This document shows positions 10,996 to 18,664 of a DNA stretch of 64,000 nucleotides, in pieces; within the stretch, counting starts at the first letter, position 1; every line of letters begins with the position of its first letter. The stretch lies in assembly GCF_003674065.1 (NCBI RefSeq), contig NZ_RDBE01000001.1:160257-224256 (forward strand), written 5' to 3'. The position numbers and the translations under genes are program-made. The notes under the pieces are model-generated. The model saw only the letters and a list, made by a program, of their open reading frames with translations, was not told the DNA's origin and ran no database searches. The stretch comes from Nocardioides mangrovicus (GTDB lineage: Bacteria > Actinomycetota > Actinomycetes > Propionibacteriales > Nocardioidaceae).

Positions 10996-12377
10996 GCCGC
11001 GGGCCCCAGTCCGGTCACGGCACCGACCGCCTCGGTGACGACGCCGTCGGGCCAGCGCAGCCCCACGCCGGACCCCTCGACCAGCTCACCGCACCTGGCG
11101 TGGCTCACGAAGCCGGGCAGGTCGGCGGGCCGGGCGTCGGCGGTGACCATGGCGAAGCCCGGGAAGCAGGTCAGCCAGTCGCCGGTCGTGGCGGCGGCGG
11201 GCTTCACGACGTCGGCGACGTCGAGCACGGCGCGGCATCCTGAGGCCTCGGCCAGCATCCCGGTCGTGCCCACCACCCCGGCCATCGAGACGTCCTTCGC
11301 CGCGGCCGGGCGCAGGGCCGGCACCACCTCGCGCAGCGCCCGCAGCTCGGCGGGGGTGCGGTGGGAGGTGGAGTCCCACTGCGCGCCGGTGTAGCCGGGC
11401 CGCCAGCCCCCGCCGAGGTCGGCGGTGAGCGAGAGCCGCTGCCCCGCCCGGCCCCCGCCGCCCGGCACCGGGCGGTCGGTGCGGCCTAGCGCGGTCACGC
11501 TGAGCGCGGCGGGCACGCCGAGCTGGGTGTGCCCGCCGAGCACCGCGACGTCGTAGGCCGCGGCCGCGTCGGCCAGGCCGCGCAGCACCCGTCGCGCGAA
11601 CGAGGCATCACGGGCGGCCACCGCGTCGAGCAGCCCGACCGGGGCGGCGCCCATCGCGAACAGGTCGTTGAGGTTCACCAGCACCGAGCACCAGCCGGCC
11701 CACTCGGGGTCGCGCTCGACCATCGCGGGGACGATGGCGTCGCAGGCCGCCACCAGGTCCGAGCCCGGCACGGGCGCGCCGTCGTCGCCGAGGAACCCCT
11801 CGCCGGGCCGGGTGAGGGAGACCAGGAGGCCGCCCAGCGGCTGCTTGGTGGCGGCCACCAGCCGGCGGACCCGCGCCACCGGCCACTCCAGGCGTCGGTG
11901 GGGCCGGCCGTGGAGGTCGACCGGCTCGTGGGTCGACCAGCCCAGCCGGGTGAAGAGCGGCACGTTCTGGGTCTGGACGGTCGCGTCGAACCGCAACGCC
12001 CCGGCCGCCTCGGCGTGCACGCACGCGGCCCTCACCAGGGCCGCGCCGACGCCCAGGCCGGCCCGGGCCGACGCGGCCACCGCCAGCCGGCTGCCGCGCC
12101 ACCAGCCGATGTCGGCTCCTCGCAGCGCCGGGTGGACCCGCACCCCGCCGAGCACCTGCCCGTCGGTGGCGAGCGCGACCAGGCTCACCGTGCGCGGGTC
12201 CTCGTCGACCTCGTCGCGGTCGCTGTGGTCGAAGACGCCCTGCTCGCCGACGAAGACCTCCCGGCGCAGCGCGTGGAGGGCGTCGAGCTCGCGGCGGCCG
12301 GCGGGCAGCACCGTGAACGCCGGGACCGGACCGGCGTCGCTGCCGGTCAGGATGCCGTTGTCGAGGGTCGTGGTCAT
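10992..12377 (-). CDS. GNAT acetyltransferase-AIR synthase-like fusion (MSMEG_0567 family)
   Basis: Bifunctional-looking protein (461 aa). Residues about 20-170 form a GNAT N-acetyltransferase-like domain (FVGEQGVFDHSDRDEVDED, AVAASARAGLGVGAALVRAA). Residues about 185-460 form an AIR synthase/PurM-like ATP-binding domain (VNLNDLFAMGAAPVGLLDA, GGHTQLG, KDVSMAGVVGTTGMLAEASGCRAVLDV). Cyanobacteria and Pseudomonas carry these as two genes; fusion is the actinobacterial form. The combination suggests acyl transfer and ATP-dependent amide or ring chemistry on a small molecule, but the reaction is not established. It begins 1 bp after the radical SAM stop and overlaps the nitrilase start. Confidence 0.88.
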   Translation of the reverse strand: MTTTLDNGILTGSDAGPVPAFTVLPAGRRELDALHALRREVFVGEQGVFDHSDRDEVDEDPRTVSLVALATDGQVLGGVRVHPALRGADIGWWRGSRLAVAASARAGLGVGAALVRAACVHAEAAGALRFDATVQTQNVPLFTRLGWSTHEPVDLHGRPHRRLEWPVARVRRLVAATKQPLGGLLVSLTRPGEGFLGDDGAPVPGSDLVAACDAIVPAMVERDPEWAGWCSVLVNLNDLFAMGAAPVGLLDAVAARDASFARRVLRGLADAAAAYDVAVLGGHTQLGVPAALSVTALGRTDRPVPGGGGRAGQRLSLTADLGGGWRPGYTGAQWDSTSHRTPAELRALREVVPALRPAAAKDVSMAGVVGTTGMLAEASGCRAVLDVADVVKPAAATTGDWLTCFPGFAMVTADARPADLPGFVSHARCGELVEGSGVGLRWPDGVVTEAVGAVTGLGPAA

Positions 12378-12378
12378 C

Positions 12379-13437
12379 TCAGCCTCCCTGGCAGCCCAGG
12401 GCCGAGCAGGCGCCGCAGGCCGCGCAGCCGGCCGCCTGGTCGGCGCCGGCCATGCCGGCCCGTCGCAGCGCCGCGGCCACCCGCGAGGTCACGTCGGCCA
12501 CCACCTCGTACGCCGGCGCCGGCACGTGGTCGACCTCGGTGGCCAAGGTGCCGGCCAGCGGCCGGAACGGCACGACGAACGGGTAGACGCCCATCGCGAT
12601 GAGCTCCTCGGCCCCCGCCACCAGCTCGTCGGGGTCCTCGCCCAGCCCGATGAGCAGGTAGGTCGAGACCTGGTTCCAGCCGAACACGCGGACCGCCTCG
12701 GCCCAGGCCGCCCGGTACTCCGACATCGGCACCGAGCCCTTGCCGGGCATCCAACGGAGCCGGGCGTCGTCGTCGAGGGACTCCACGTGGATGCCGATCG
12801 AGTTCGCCCCGGCCCGGTGCAGCTCGCTCAGTGTGGCCAGGTCGCCGGGCGGCTCGCATTGCACCTGGATGGGCAGGTCGGGCAGCACCTCGCGGACGGC
12901 CCGCACGCAGCGGGCCAGATGGGTGGCCCCGCGGTCGCGACCGCGAGAGGTGCCCGTGGTCATCACCAGCTGCGAGACGCCGTCGAGCTCGTGGGCGGCC
13001 AGCGCCACCTCCGCGATCTGGGCCGGGGTCTTGACCGCGATCGTCGAGCCCTGGCGCAGCGACTCCTCGATGGCGCAGAACCGGCACCGCTCGGACTCCG
13101 CGTAGCGCACGCAGGTCTGCACGACCGTCGTGGCCAGCACGTGCGCGGAGTGCAGCCGGGCGATCTGCTCGTAGGGCACACCGTCCTCGGTGACGAGGTC
13201 GTAGAAGCGAGGCCGGGCCACCGCCTCGACGCCCATCCCGGTGTCCGCCCCGTCGAGCAGCAGCCGGCCGCCGTCGACGCTGTAGGGGCTGCGCGGGTTC
13301 AGCGGGATCGCGGCGCCCACCCCGTCGAGCAGCACGTGGCCGTCGTCGCTGGGGCCGGCGCCGGCACGACGGCTCACCGGAGCGTCCATGAGGCGCACGC
13401 CGCGGATCGCGACGTCCACCCGGGTCGAGGAGCCCAC
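12379..13437 (-). CDS. MSMEG_0568-family radical SAM protein
   Basis: Radical SAM enzyme (352 aa). The cluster-binding cysteines are spaced Cx8CxxC (CVRYAESERCRFC, near residues 108-120), wider than the classical Cx3Cx2C. A second cysteine-rich tail (CAACGACSALGCQ) at the extreme C-terminus could bind another Fe-S cluster. The GTSRGRDRG and IGIHVESLDDDARLRWMPGKG segments fit a TIM-barrel biotin-synthase-like core. Family members are restricted to Nit1C clusters; the chemistry is unknown. It starts with GTG at 13437, 4 bp after the Sll0783-like gene, and is followed after 1 bp by the GNAT-AIRS fusion. Confidence 0.88.
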   Translation of the reverse strand: MGSSTRVDVAIRGVRLMDAPVSRRAGAGPSDDGHVLLDGVGAAIPLNPRSPYSVDGGRLLLDGADTGMGVEAVARPRFYDLVTEDGVPYEQIARLHSAHVLATTVVQTCVRYAESERCRFCAIEESLRQGSTIAVKTPAQIAEVALAAHELDGVSQLVMTTGTSRGRDRGATHLARCVRAVREVLPDLPIQVQCEPPGDLATLSELHRAGANSIGIHVESLDDDARLRWMPGKGSVPMSEYRAAWAEAVRVFGWNQVSTYLLIGLGEDPDELVAGAEELIAMGVYPFVVPFRPLAGTLATEVDHVPAPAYEVVADVTSRVAAALRRAGMAGADQAAGCAACGACSALGCQGG

Positions 13438-13441
13438 GGCG

Positions 13442-13966
13442 CTAGAGGTTGTAGACGGAGTTGATGATGGCGCCCTTGTTGGCGAAGTGGATGACGGCGT
13501 CCTGCACGTCGAGCGGGTGGCACGGGACGACGCCCTCGATGACGTCCTCCTCGCGCAGCCCGTGCAGCGCCATGCCGAAGCGGCAGCACAGCACCGTGCC
13601 GCCCTCGGAGATGAAGGTCTTGATCGCGTCGTTCATGTTCTGGTTGCCGGGGAAGGCGACGTCGCCGGTCGTGGGGAAGCCGCGGGTGTCCATGCAGGCC
13701 AACGTGCCCGGACCGTAGAAGTAGAGGGTGGTGTCGAAGCCCTTGCGCAGCGCGCGGGTCGACTGCAGGACGGCCACGAAGCTCACCGAGCTCTCGTGCG
13801 GGATGCCGTGCACCAGCGTCAGCCAGGCCTGACCCTCGGAGGCCTGGTAGTCGGGGAAGAGCTTCGTGCTGCCGTAGAGGTTGGTGCCCTTCTCCTGGGA
13901 GGGGTGGGGGATCTCGGCCACGGACTTCTCCATGTTGGCCAGGATCTCGTCGTCGTAGGCGGACAT
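13442..13966 (-). CDS. MSMEG_0572/Sll0783-family nitrogen starvation response protein
   Basis: Small cytosolic protein (174 aa) of the MSMEG_0572/Sll0783 family, named from strong induction of the cyanobacterial gene on nitrogen starvation. The central KTFISEGGTVLCCRFGMALHG region resembles DsrE/F-like folds with a double cysteine, but no catalytic role is known. It has an excellent Shine-Dalgarno (AAGGAG) before the ATG at 13966. It sits between the amidohydrolase gene (42 bp upstream) and the radical SAM gene. The usual neighbour of the MSMEG_0570 family (about 95 aa) is not found here. Confidence 0.87.
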   Translation of the reverse strand: MSAYDDEILANMEKSVAEIPHPSQEKGTNLYGSTKLFPDYQASEGQAWLTLVHGIPHESSVSFVAVLQSTRALRKGFDTTLYFYGPGTLACMDTRGFPTTGDVAFPGNQNMNDAIKTFISEGGTVLCCRFGMALHGLREEDVIEGVVPCHPLDVQDAVIHFANKGAIINSVYNL

Positions 13967-14008
13967 GTTTCTCCTTGTGGGGTTGGGCTAACTCGGTTGG
14001 GGTGGAGC

Positions 14009-14836
14009 TCAGCTGTCGTAGAGCGTCGCGAGGTTGGTGCGGAAGAAGCCGTCGGCCAGCTCGCCGTCGCCGGCCGCCGCGCGCAGCCGGGCGTACTCGC
14101 CGGCGTGGTCGCCCCACGGGGTGTCGGTGGCGAACAGCACCCGGTCGTGGCCGACACCGCGGCGCTCGATCTCCGAGACCAGCCACGTCGGGGCGAAGCC
14201 GATCGCCCAGGAGGTGTCGGTGTAGACGCGCTTGCCGGCCTCGACCCAGTCGAAGAAGCGGCCGCCGATGAGCTTGATGTGGCCGCTCATCCCGCCCCCG
14301 AGGTGGACGAGGTGGATCTTCGTGGCGTCGCCGTAGCGCTCCACGAGGGTGCCCACGCGATCGATGTCGGAGGCGGCGCCGGGGGAGGTGTGCACGTGCA
14401 CGACGAGGTCGCGCTCGGCCGCGGTGGTGAAGATGCGGTCCAGCTGCTCCTGGCAGTCGGGGTCGTCGGGAGCCCCGCCGAGCAGGAAGCTGGTCTTCAG
14501 CGCGACGACGCCGGCCTCACCGGCCAGCGCGAGAGCCGCGTCGTTGCGCTCGGCATCGCTGGCCAGCGGCGAGAGCCACAGCCCGCAGCGCACCCGGTCG
14601 TCGCGCTGCGCGGCCTCCAGGGCGAGGTGGTTGAGCCCGAAGGCGGCGTCGGGGTCGGGCACGCCGTAATTGGGCAGCACGACCGTGCGCTCCACCCGCT
14701 CGGCGTCCAACCGGGCCAGGAACTCGGTGACGGTGGCGCTGGCGCTCAGGTCCGGCCTGACCGGGGCGCCGCCGTAGAACCCGAACGCCGGCAGCACGCC
14801 GATGTGGCGGTGCGCGTCGTTCGTGGTCGGTTCCAT
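14009..14836 (-). CDS. amidohydrolase-2 family metal-dependent hydrolase
   Basis: TIM-barrel amidohydrolase (275 aa from the ATG at 14836; a GTG at 14839 is also possible) of the PF04909 class, which includes ACMSD- and LigJ-type decarboxylases and hydratases. The metal ligands are visible: HxH in DAHRHIG at the N-terminus, His in VVHVHTSPG, His in HLVHLGGG and Asp in LFATDTPWGD. It is the most upstream gene of the minus-strand operon that continues into the Nit1C genes. It could equally serve the dioxygenase pathway encoded next door, because LigJ-like enzymes act after ring cleavage. The substrate is unknown. Confidence 0.8.
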   Translation of the reverse strand: MEPTTNDAHRHIGVLPAFGFYGGAPVRPDLSASATVTEFLARLDAERVERTVVLPNYGVPDPDAAFGLNHLALEAAQRDDRVRCGLWLSPLASDAERNDAALALAGEAGVVALKTSFLLGGAPDDPDCQEQLDRIFTTAAERDLVVHVHTSPGAASDIDRVGTLVERYGDATKIHLVHLGGGMSGHIKLIGGRFFDWVEAGKRVYTDTSWAIGFAPTWLVSEIERRGVGHDRVLFATDTPWGDHAGEYARLRAAAGDGELADGFFRTNLATLYDS

Positions 14837-14859
14837 CACTCGATGGAACGGGCCAGGTG

Positions 14860-14920
14860 TTTCGGCGTGGTTTCGCCAGGAATACCGATCGCGAGCGAAC
14901 GCGTAAGTTCGCGGTTACGC
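14860..14920 (-). promoter_or_regulatory. candidate nitrogen-control (GlnR-like) promoter region of the Nit1C operon
   Basis: Upstream of the amidohydrolase start the minus strand carries GAAAC-CACGCC-GAAAC (14875-14860), two copies with the exact 6-bp spacer of actinobacterial GlnR sites. Further up it carries GTAAC-N6-CTTAC (14918-14903). The same stretch also contains the inverted arms GCGTAA/TTACGC. The match to the GTNAC-N6-GAAAC consensus is incomplete, so this is a candidate only. Confidence 0.35.
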
Positions 14921-14939
14921 CGGTCGGCTCAGAAGTGGC

Positions 14940-15302
14940 TCAGGTGTCGATGGCGGGGTAGGGGAGCTCGACGTGCGCCAGCTTCGCGGCGTAGTCCAGC
15001 TGCATGCCCAGCGGCTCGTCGAAGTCGCGCTCGAACATCGCGATCCACAGCGTCAGCGTGAGGAACGGGTGGGCGCCCATCTCGAACAGCGCCACCTGGT
15101 CGTGGGCGACCAGGGCCTCGCGCTCGGCGTCGGTCAGCCGCAGCCAGGTGGTCTGCTCGGCGTCGATGCTGTTGAGGAGCTTCCCGGCGAGCTCGCTCTC
15201 CCACCAGGCCACGAGGGCGGCGGGGTCCTCGCGGTAGCGCTCGGTGAGCTCGGCGTCGCGGTCGACGGTGTAGAGGAACTTGTTCAGCAGGTACTTGCTC
15301 AC
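14940..15302 (-). CDS. ligA: LigA-like small subunit of extradiol dioxygenase
   Basis: Small (alpha) subunit, 120 aa, of a class III extradiol dioxygenase of the protocatechuate 4,5-dioxygenase LigAB type. It forms the lid over the LigB active site. The helical LigA fold is suggested by LNKFLYTVDRDAELTERYREDP and by the LTDAEREALVAHDQVALFEMGAHPFLTLTLW segment. It starts with GTG at 15302, overlapping the ligB stop as GTGA, so the two subunits are coupled. The true ring substrate (protocatechuate, gallate or a heteroaromatic diol) cannot be told from the sequence. Confidence 0.85.
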   Translation of the reverse strand: MSKYLLNKFLYTVDRDAELTERYREDPAALVAWWESELAGKLLNSIDAEQTTWLRLTDAEREALVAHDQVALFEMGAHPFLTLTLWIAMFERDFDEPLGMQLDYAAKLAHVELPYPAIDT

Positions 15303-16174
15303 GACCGCGTCCCCTCGATCAGCTGCGGGTTGGGGTACCAGGTGAAGTAGGCCTCCATGGTGTGGAAGAGATCCAGGTGGTCGGCGTAGTCGGCCTTCAC
15401 GTGTCCGGCGATGCCCATCATCAGCATGAAGTCCATGAAGCCGTGGGTGGCGTTGCCCGGCGCGTGCAGGCTGTCGAGCGTCACCTCCGAGAGGCAGCCG
15501 TCGATGTCGCCGTTGCCGATCCACTCCACGGCCCGGGCGTCGAACTCCGGGTCGGGGCCGTGCGGTCCGAACTGGCGGGGACCGCCCAGCTCCAAGGAGA
15601 GGTGCCCGGTGCCGATGACGGCGACGCGCAGGTCGCTGGGCCAGGCGTCGATGATCTCGCGGATGGTGCGGCCCAGGGCCACGAAGCGCTCGGGCCGGGG
15701 CAGCGGCGGCGCGAAGATGTTGGTGTAGATCGGCACGATCGGGAGGTCGTTCTGCGGCCGCACGGTGAAGATCGGGCAGGTGACCGAGTGGTCGACCCGC
15801 AGCTCGTTGGAGAAGGCGAGGTCGAAGCCCTTGTCGATGCCCTCGCGCAGCATGTACGCCGAGAGTTCCTCGTGGCCTTTGAAGAACAGCTTCGGGAGCC
15901 CGAACTCCCGCATCTCGTTCTCCCAGTTGCCGTCGTAGAACGGCGCCTTGCCCACCAGGAACTGCGGCATGTTGTCCAGCCAGATCTGGTGGAAGTGGTC
16001 GGAGCCGACCATCACCAAGACGTCGGGGTTCGCCCGCGTCAGCGTCTCGCGGTACGCCTCGACCTTGCGCACCCACTCGGCCGCGAAGGGCGGCGCCTCC
16101 TCCGGTGCCAGCTGGCTGGTCCGGTAGTAGAACGGGTGGTGCGTCGTGGCCAGGATCGCCACCAGCTGGGCCAT
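15299..16174 (-). CDS. ligB: LigB-type extradiol ring-cleavage dioxygenase large subunit
   Basis: Catalytic (beta) subunit, 291 aa, of a LigAB-type non-haem Fe(II) extradiol dioxygenase. Likely Fe ligands are the His pair in ILATTHHPFYYR near residue 11 and the glutamate downstream; VMVGSDHFHQIWLDNMPQF supplies a further conserved His pair. GTGHLSLELGGPR near 180 carries the conserved catalytic His. It lies at the head of the ligBA pair and diverges from an IclR regulator. A perfect 10-bp-arm palindrome (16216-16243) lies between them, so it is probably controlled by that regulator. Confidence 0.88.
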   Translation of the reverse strand: MAQLVAILATTHHPFYYRTSQLAPEEAPPFAAEWVRKVEAYRETLTRANPDVLVMVGSDHFHQIWLDNMPQFLVGKAPFYDGNWENEMREFGLPKLFFKGHEELSAYMLREGIDKGFDLAFSNELRVDHSVTCPIFTVRPQNDLPIVPIYTNIFAPPLPRPERFVALGRTIREIIDAWPSDLRVAVIGTGHLSLELGGPRQFGPHGPDPEFDARAVEWIGNGDIDGCLSEVTLDSLHAPGNATHGFMDFMLMMGIAGHVKADYADHLDLFHTMEAYFTWYPNPQLIEGTRS

Positions 16175-16215
16175 GGTCAGACCTTCCCTTGCTCCGGCGT
16201 CGGCGCCGGGACCGT

Positions 16216-16243
16216 CGGTTCACCATGGTGCCGTGGTGAACCG
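16216..16243. promoter_or_regulatory. palindromic operator between ligB and the IclR gene
   Basis: Perfect inverted repeat CGGTTCACCA - 8 bp - TGGTGAACCG, placed 42 bp before ligB and 30 bp before the IclR start. This is the usual place for an IclR autoregulatory operator. A nearly identical element is found at 43433-43458. Confidence 0.7.
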
Positions 16244-16272
16244 GTGAAAACGTACACCTGTCCGCAGAGCGT

Positions 16273-17097
16273 ATGGCGCTGTGGGACGATCCTGAGGTGG
16301 CAGGACGCGGCACCGGACCGGACTTCGTCGAGGCACTCGCGCGCGGCCTCGACGTGCTCACCTGCTTCGACGACCTGCACCGGGAGATGACGCTGGCCGA
16401 GGTGGCCGCGGCCACCGACCTGGCCCGGCCGACCGCGCGGCGGCTGCTGCTGACCCTGGCCGAGCTGGGCTACGTCCGGGTGGCCGACGGCCGCTTCGCC
16501 CTCACTCCGGCGGTGCTGCGCCTGGGCTCGGCCTACGCGAGCTCGCTGGGCCTGTGGGAGATGGCGCGCCCGCACCTGGAGGAGCTCGTCGCGCAGACCC
16601 ACGAGTCGTCCTCGATGAGCCAGCTCGACGGCTCCGACATCGTCTACGTCGCCCGGGTCGCGGTGCCGAAGATCATCGCGCTGCGCGTCGACATCGGCAC
16701 CCGCTTCCCGGCCGTCGTGGCCTCGCAGGGCAAGGTGCTGCTCGCCGCGCTCTCGCCCGAGGAGCTCGACCGGGTGCTGGCCGAGCCCACCCGCTCGGGA
16801 GTCGCGGCGCCGCCGGTCGACCGGACCGCCCTGGGCGAGGAGCTCGCCGTCGTCCGTGAGCGCGGCTGGGCGCTGGCCGACGAGGAGCTCGCCCGCGGCA
16901 TCCGCTCGGTCGCGGTGCCGGTGCGCGACGGCGGCGGCGAGGTGCGCGCCGCCATGAACGTCACCGTCCACGCCGCCGAGACCAGCGTCGCCACGCTGAC
17001 CGAGGAGTACCTCCCGCTGCTGGTGCAGGCCGCCGGTCGCGTCGCCGACGACTGGGCCGCGTGGCACTCCCGGCCGCAGGTCGAGCTCCATCCCTGA
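16273..17097 (+). CDS. IclR-family transcriptional regulator
   Basis: IclR-type regulator (274 aa). The N-terminal winged helix (about residues 20-75: ALARGLDVLTCFDDLHREMTLAEVAAATDLARPTARRLLLTLAELGYV) is followed by the effector-binding domain (about 90-265: SSSMSQLDGSDIVYVARV, GTRFPAVVASQGKVLLAAL, RGIRSVAVPVRDGGGEVRAAMNV). It resembles the PcaR/PcaU/PobR subgroup that senses aromatic acids or ring-cleavage products. It diverges from ligBA across a 98-bp region with a perfect palindrome and probably controls the surrounding catabolic genes. The ligand is unknown. Its ATG has no clear Shine-Dalgarno. Confidence 0.93.
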   Translation: MALWDDPEVAGRGTGPDFVEALARGLDVLTCFDDLHREMTLAEVAAATDLARPTARRLLLTLAELGYVRVADGRFALTPAVLRLGSAYASSLGLWEMARPHLEELVAQTHESSSMSQLDGSDIVYVARVAVPKIIALRVDIGTRFPAVVASQGKVLLAALSPEELDRVLAEPTRSGVAAPPVDRTALGEELAVVRERGWALADEELARGIRSVAVPVRDGGGEVRAAMNVTVHAAETSVATLTEEYLPLLVQAAGRVADDWAAWHSRPQVELHP

Positions 17098-17144
17098 CTC
17101 GGCTGTGCTGCTTGGCTGTCGCGGCTCGGCTGTCCCGGCCCGGC

Positions 17145-18572
17145 TCAGCTGCTCCGGCGGTGCGTGGAGGAGTCGGCGTAGTCGGTGTAGGTGTAGGGGT
17201 TGTCGAGCACCTTCGACTCCGGGATGTCCGGGGTCATGCCCTTCTCCCACTCCTCCTCGCCGAGCGTCGAGCGCAAGTGCTCGACGGTGTCGGCCACAGC
17301 GGCGCGCGCCTTGGCCAGGTCGGCGTCGACCAGGCGGCCGCCGCGCTTGAGCACCTTGCCGTCGACCAGCACGGTGTCGACGTCGCCGCGCTGGGCCTGG
17401 AAGACCACGTGGCCGAACGGGTTGAGGATCGGGAACATCACCGGGGAGTCGTCGTTCTTGATCAGCACCACGTCGGCCTGCTTGCCCTTCTCCAGGCTGC
17501 CGATCTTGTCGTCGAGCCCGAGCGCCTTCGCCCCGCCGCGGGTGGCCCAGTCGACGACGTCGGCGGCGCGCAGGCCGAGGTTGGTCACGGTGTCGCCGGC
17601 GGCGTGGGCCTCGGTGTGCTCGCGGGCGTGGTCGGCCGAGAGCGTCGAGCGCATCGCGGAGAACCCGTCGCCGCTCCACCACACGCTGGTGTCGACCGAG
17701 AGCGAGACCGGGATGCCGTGGCGGCGCAGCGCCCAGCTCGAGGGGTAGCCCTGGCCGCAGGTCGACTCGCTCTCGGCGGAGACCGAGGCCGAGCCGCCGC
17801 TGGCGGCGATGCGCTGGTAGGAGTCCTCGCTCAGCGTCGCCGCGTGCACGTAGACGGTCTCGGGCGTCATGAAGCCGCCCTCGTGCATGAGCCGGATGCC
17901 GTCGTCGTTGGTGGCGCCCCACACACCGGCGTGGGTGGTGACGGGCACGCCGAGCTCGCGGGCCACCTCGAAGGCCGCCTTCTCGGGGAAGGTCGGGTCG
18001 CCGGTGACGTCGAAGGCCATCTGGAAGCCGAGCATGTCCGAGCGGGGAAGCTCGTCGACGAAGGCCTTGAACTCCGGGGTGGTCGACCACTCCCACGGGC
18101 CGGCCTGGATGTTGCCGTAGGCCAGCACGAACCTTGCCGGCACCTCGCGCAGCGCGTCGACCGCGGCGCGCGCGTGGTCGGTGGTCTGCAGGTTGTGCGA
18201 CCAGTCGACGCTGGTGGTGACGCCGGCCTCGACCGCGTCGAGGGCCGAGAGCAGGTTGCCGGCGTAGATGTCCTGCGGCCGGAAGTGCTTGCCGTGCTCG
18301 AGGTAGTTCCACACGAAGTACTGCGTCAGGGTCCAGTCGGCGCCGTAGCCGCGCATCGCGGTCTGCCACATGTGCCGGTGGGTGTCGACCATGCCGGGCA
18401 TGAGGATGCCGCCACTGGCGTCGATCTCCTCGGTGCCCTCTGGCACTGTCAGGTTCGTGCCCACCGCCTCGATCTTGTCGTCGACGACGAGCACGTCGGC
18501 GTCGGGCAGGACCGTGCGGGCGTCGTCCATCGTGAGGACGGTCCCGTGACGGAAGACGATCGAGCTGCTCAT
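17145..18572 (-). CDS. ATZ/TRZ-type amidohydrolase (deaminase/chlorohydrolase family)
   Basis: Metal-dependent amidohydrolase (475 aa) of the AtzA/TrzN/guanine-deaminase class, which removes amino or other groups from heterocyclic rings. The HxH motif MPGMVDTHRHMW is near residue 63. Further ligands lie in VTTHAGVWG, in VYVHAATLSED and in the SLSVDTSVWW Asp box. A beta-sandwich composite domain (N-terminal FRHGTVLTMDDARTVLPDADVLV; C-terminal GSLEKGKQADVVLIKND) frames the barrel. The substrate is unknown. The location, divergent from a CoA-transferase with overlapping inverted repeats between, suggests a role in feeding the ring-cleavage pathway. Confidence 0.88.
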   Translation of the reverse strand: MSSSIVFRHGTVLTMDDARTVLPDADVLVVDDKIEAVGTNLTVPEGTEEIDASGGILMPGMVDTHRHMWQTAMRGYGADWTLTQYFVWNYLEHGKHFRPQDIYAGNLLSALDAVEAGVTTSVDWSHNLQTTDHARAAVDALREVPARFVLAYGNIQAGPWEWSTTPEFKAFVDELPRSDMLGFQMAFDVTGDPTFPEKAAFEVARELGVPVTTHAGVWGATNDDGIRLMHEGGFMTPETVYVHAATLSEDSYQRIAASGGSASVSAESESTCGQGYPSSWALRRHGIPVSLSVDTSVWWSGDGFSAMRSTLSADHAREHTEAHAAGDTVTNLGLRAADVVDWATRGGAKALGLDDKIGSLEKGKQADVVLIKNDDSPVMFPILNPFGHVVFQAQRGDVDTVLVDGKVLKRGGRLVDADLAKARAAVADTVEHLRSTLGEEEWEKGMTPDIPESKVLDNPYTYTDYADSSTHRRSS

Positions 18573-18596
18573 GGCGTGCTACCTTCCGATCTGTTC

Positions 18597-18623
18597 TGCG
18601 GACATGTGTCCGCTCCATGGACA
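18597..18623. promoter_or_regulatory. overlapping inverted repeats between ATZ-type hydrolase and CoA-transferase
   Basis: Three GGACA/TGTCC half-sites form two interlocking inverted repeats. GCGGACA-TG-TGTCCGC is at 18597-18612 and GTGTCC-N7-GGACAC at 18605-18623. They lie between divergent starts at 18572 and 18665. This looks like a cooperative operator and differs from the palindrome beside ligB. Confidence 0.5.
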
Positions 18624-18664
18624 CGCTCGTGTAACCGCTGCCACATGTCAAGGAGGAACCTCTC

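Noticed and set aside
17098-17144. Imperfect CGGCTGT repeats after the IclR gene
   Set aside because: Three short copies with irregular spacing in a 47-bp convergent gap; no stable stem and no sign of function.
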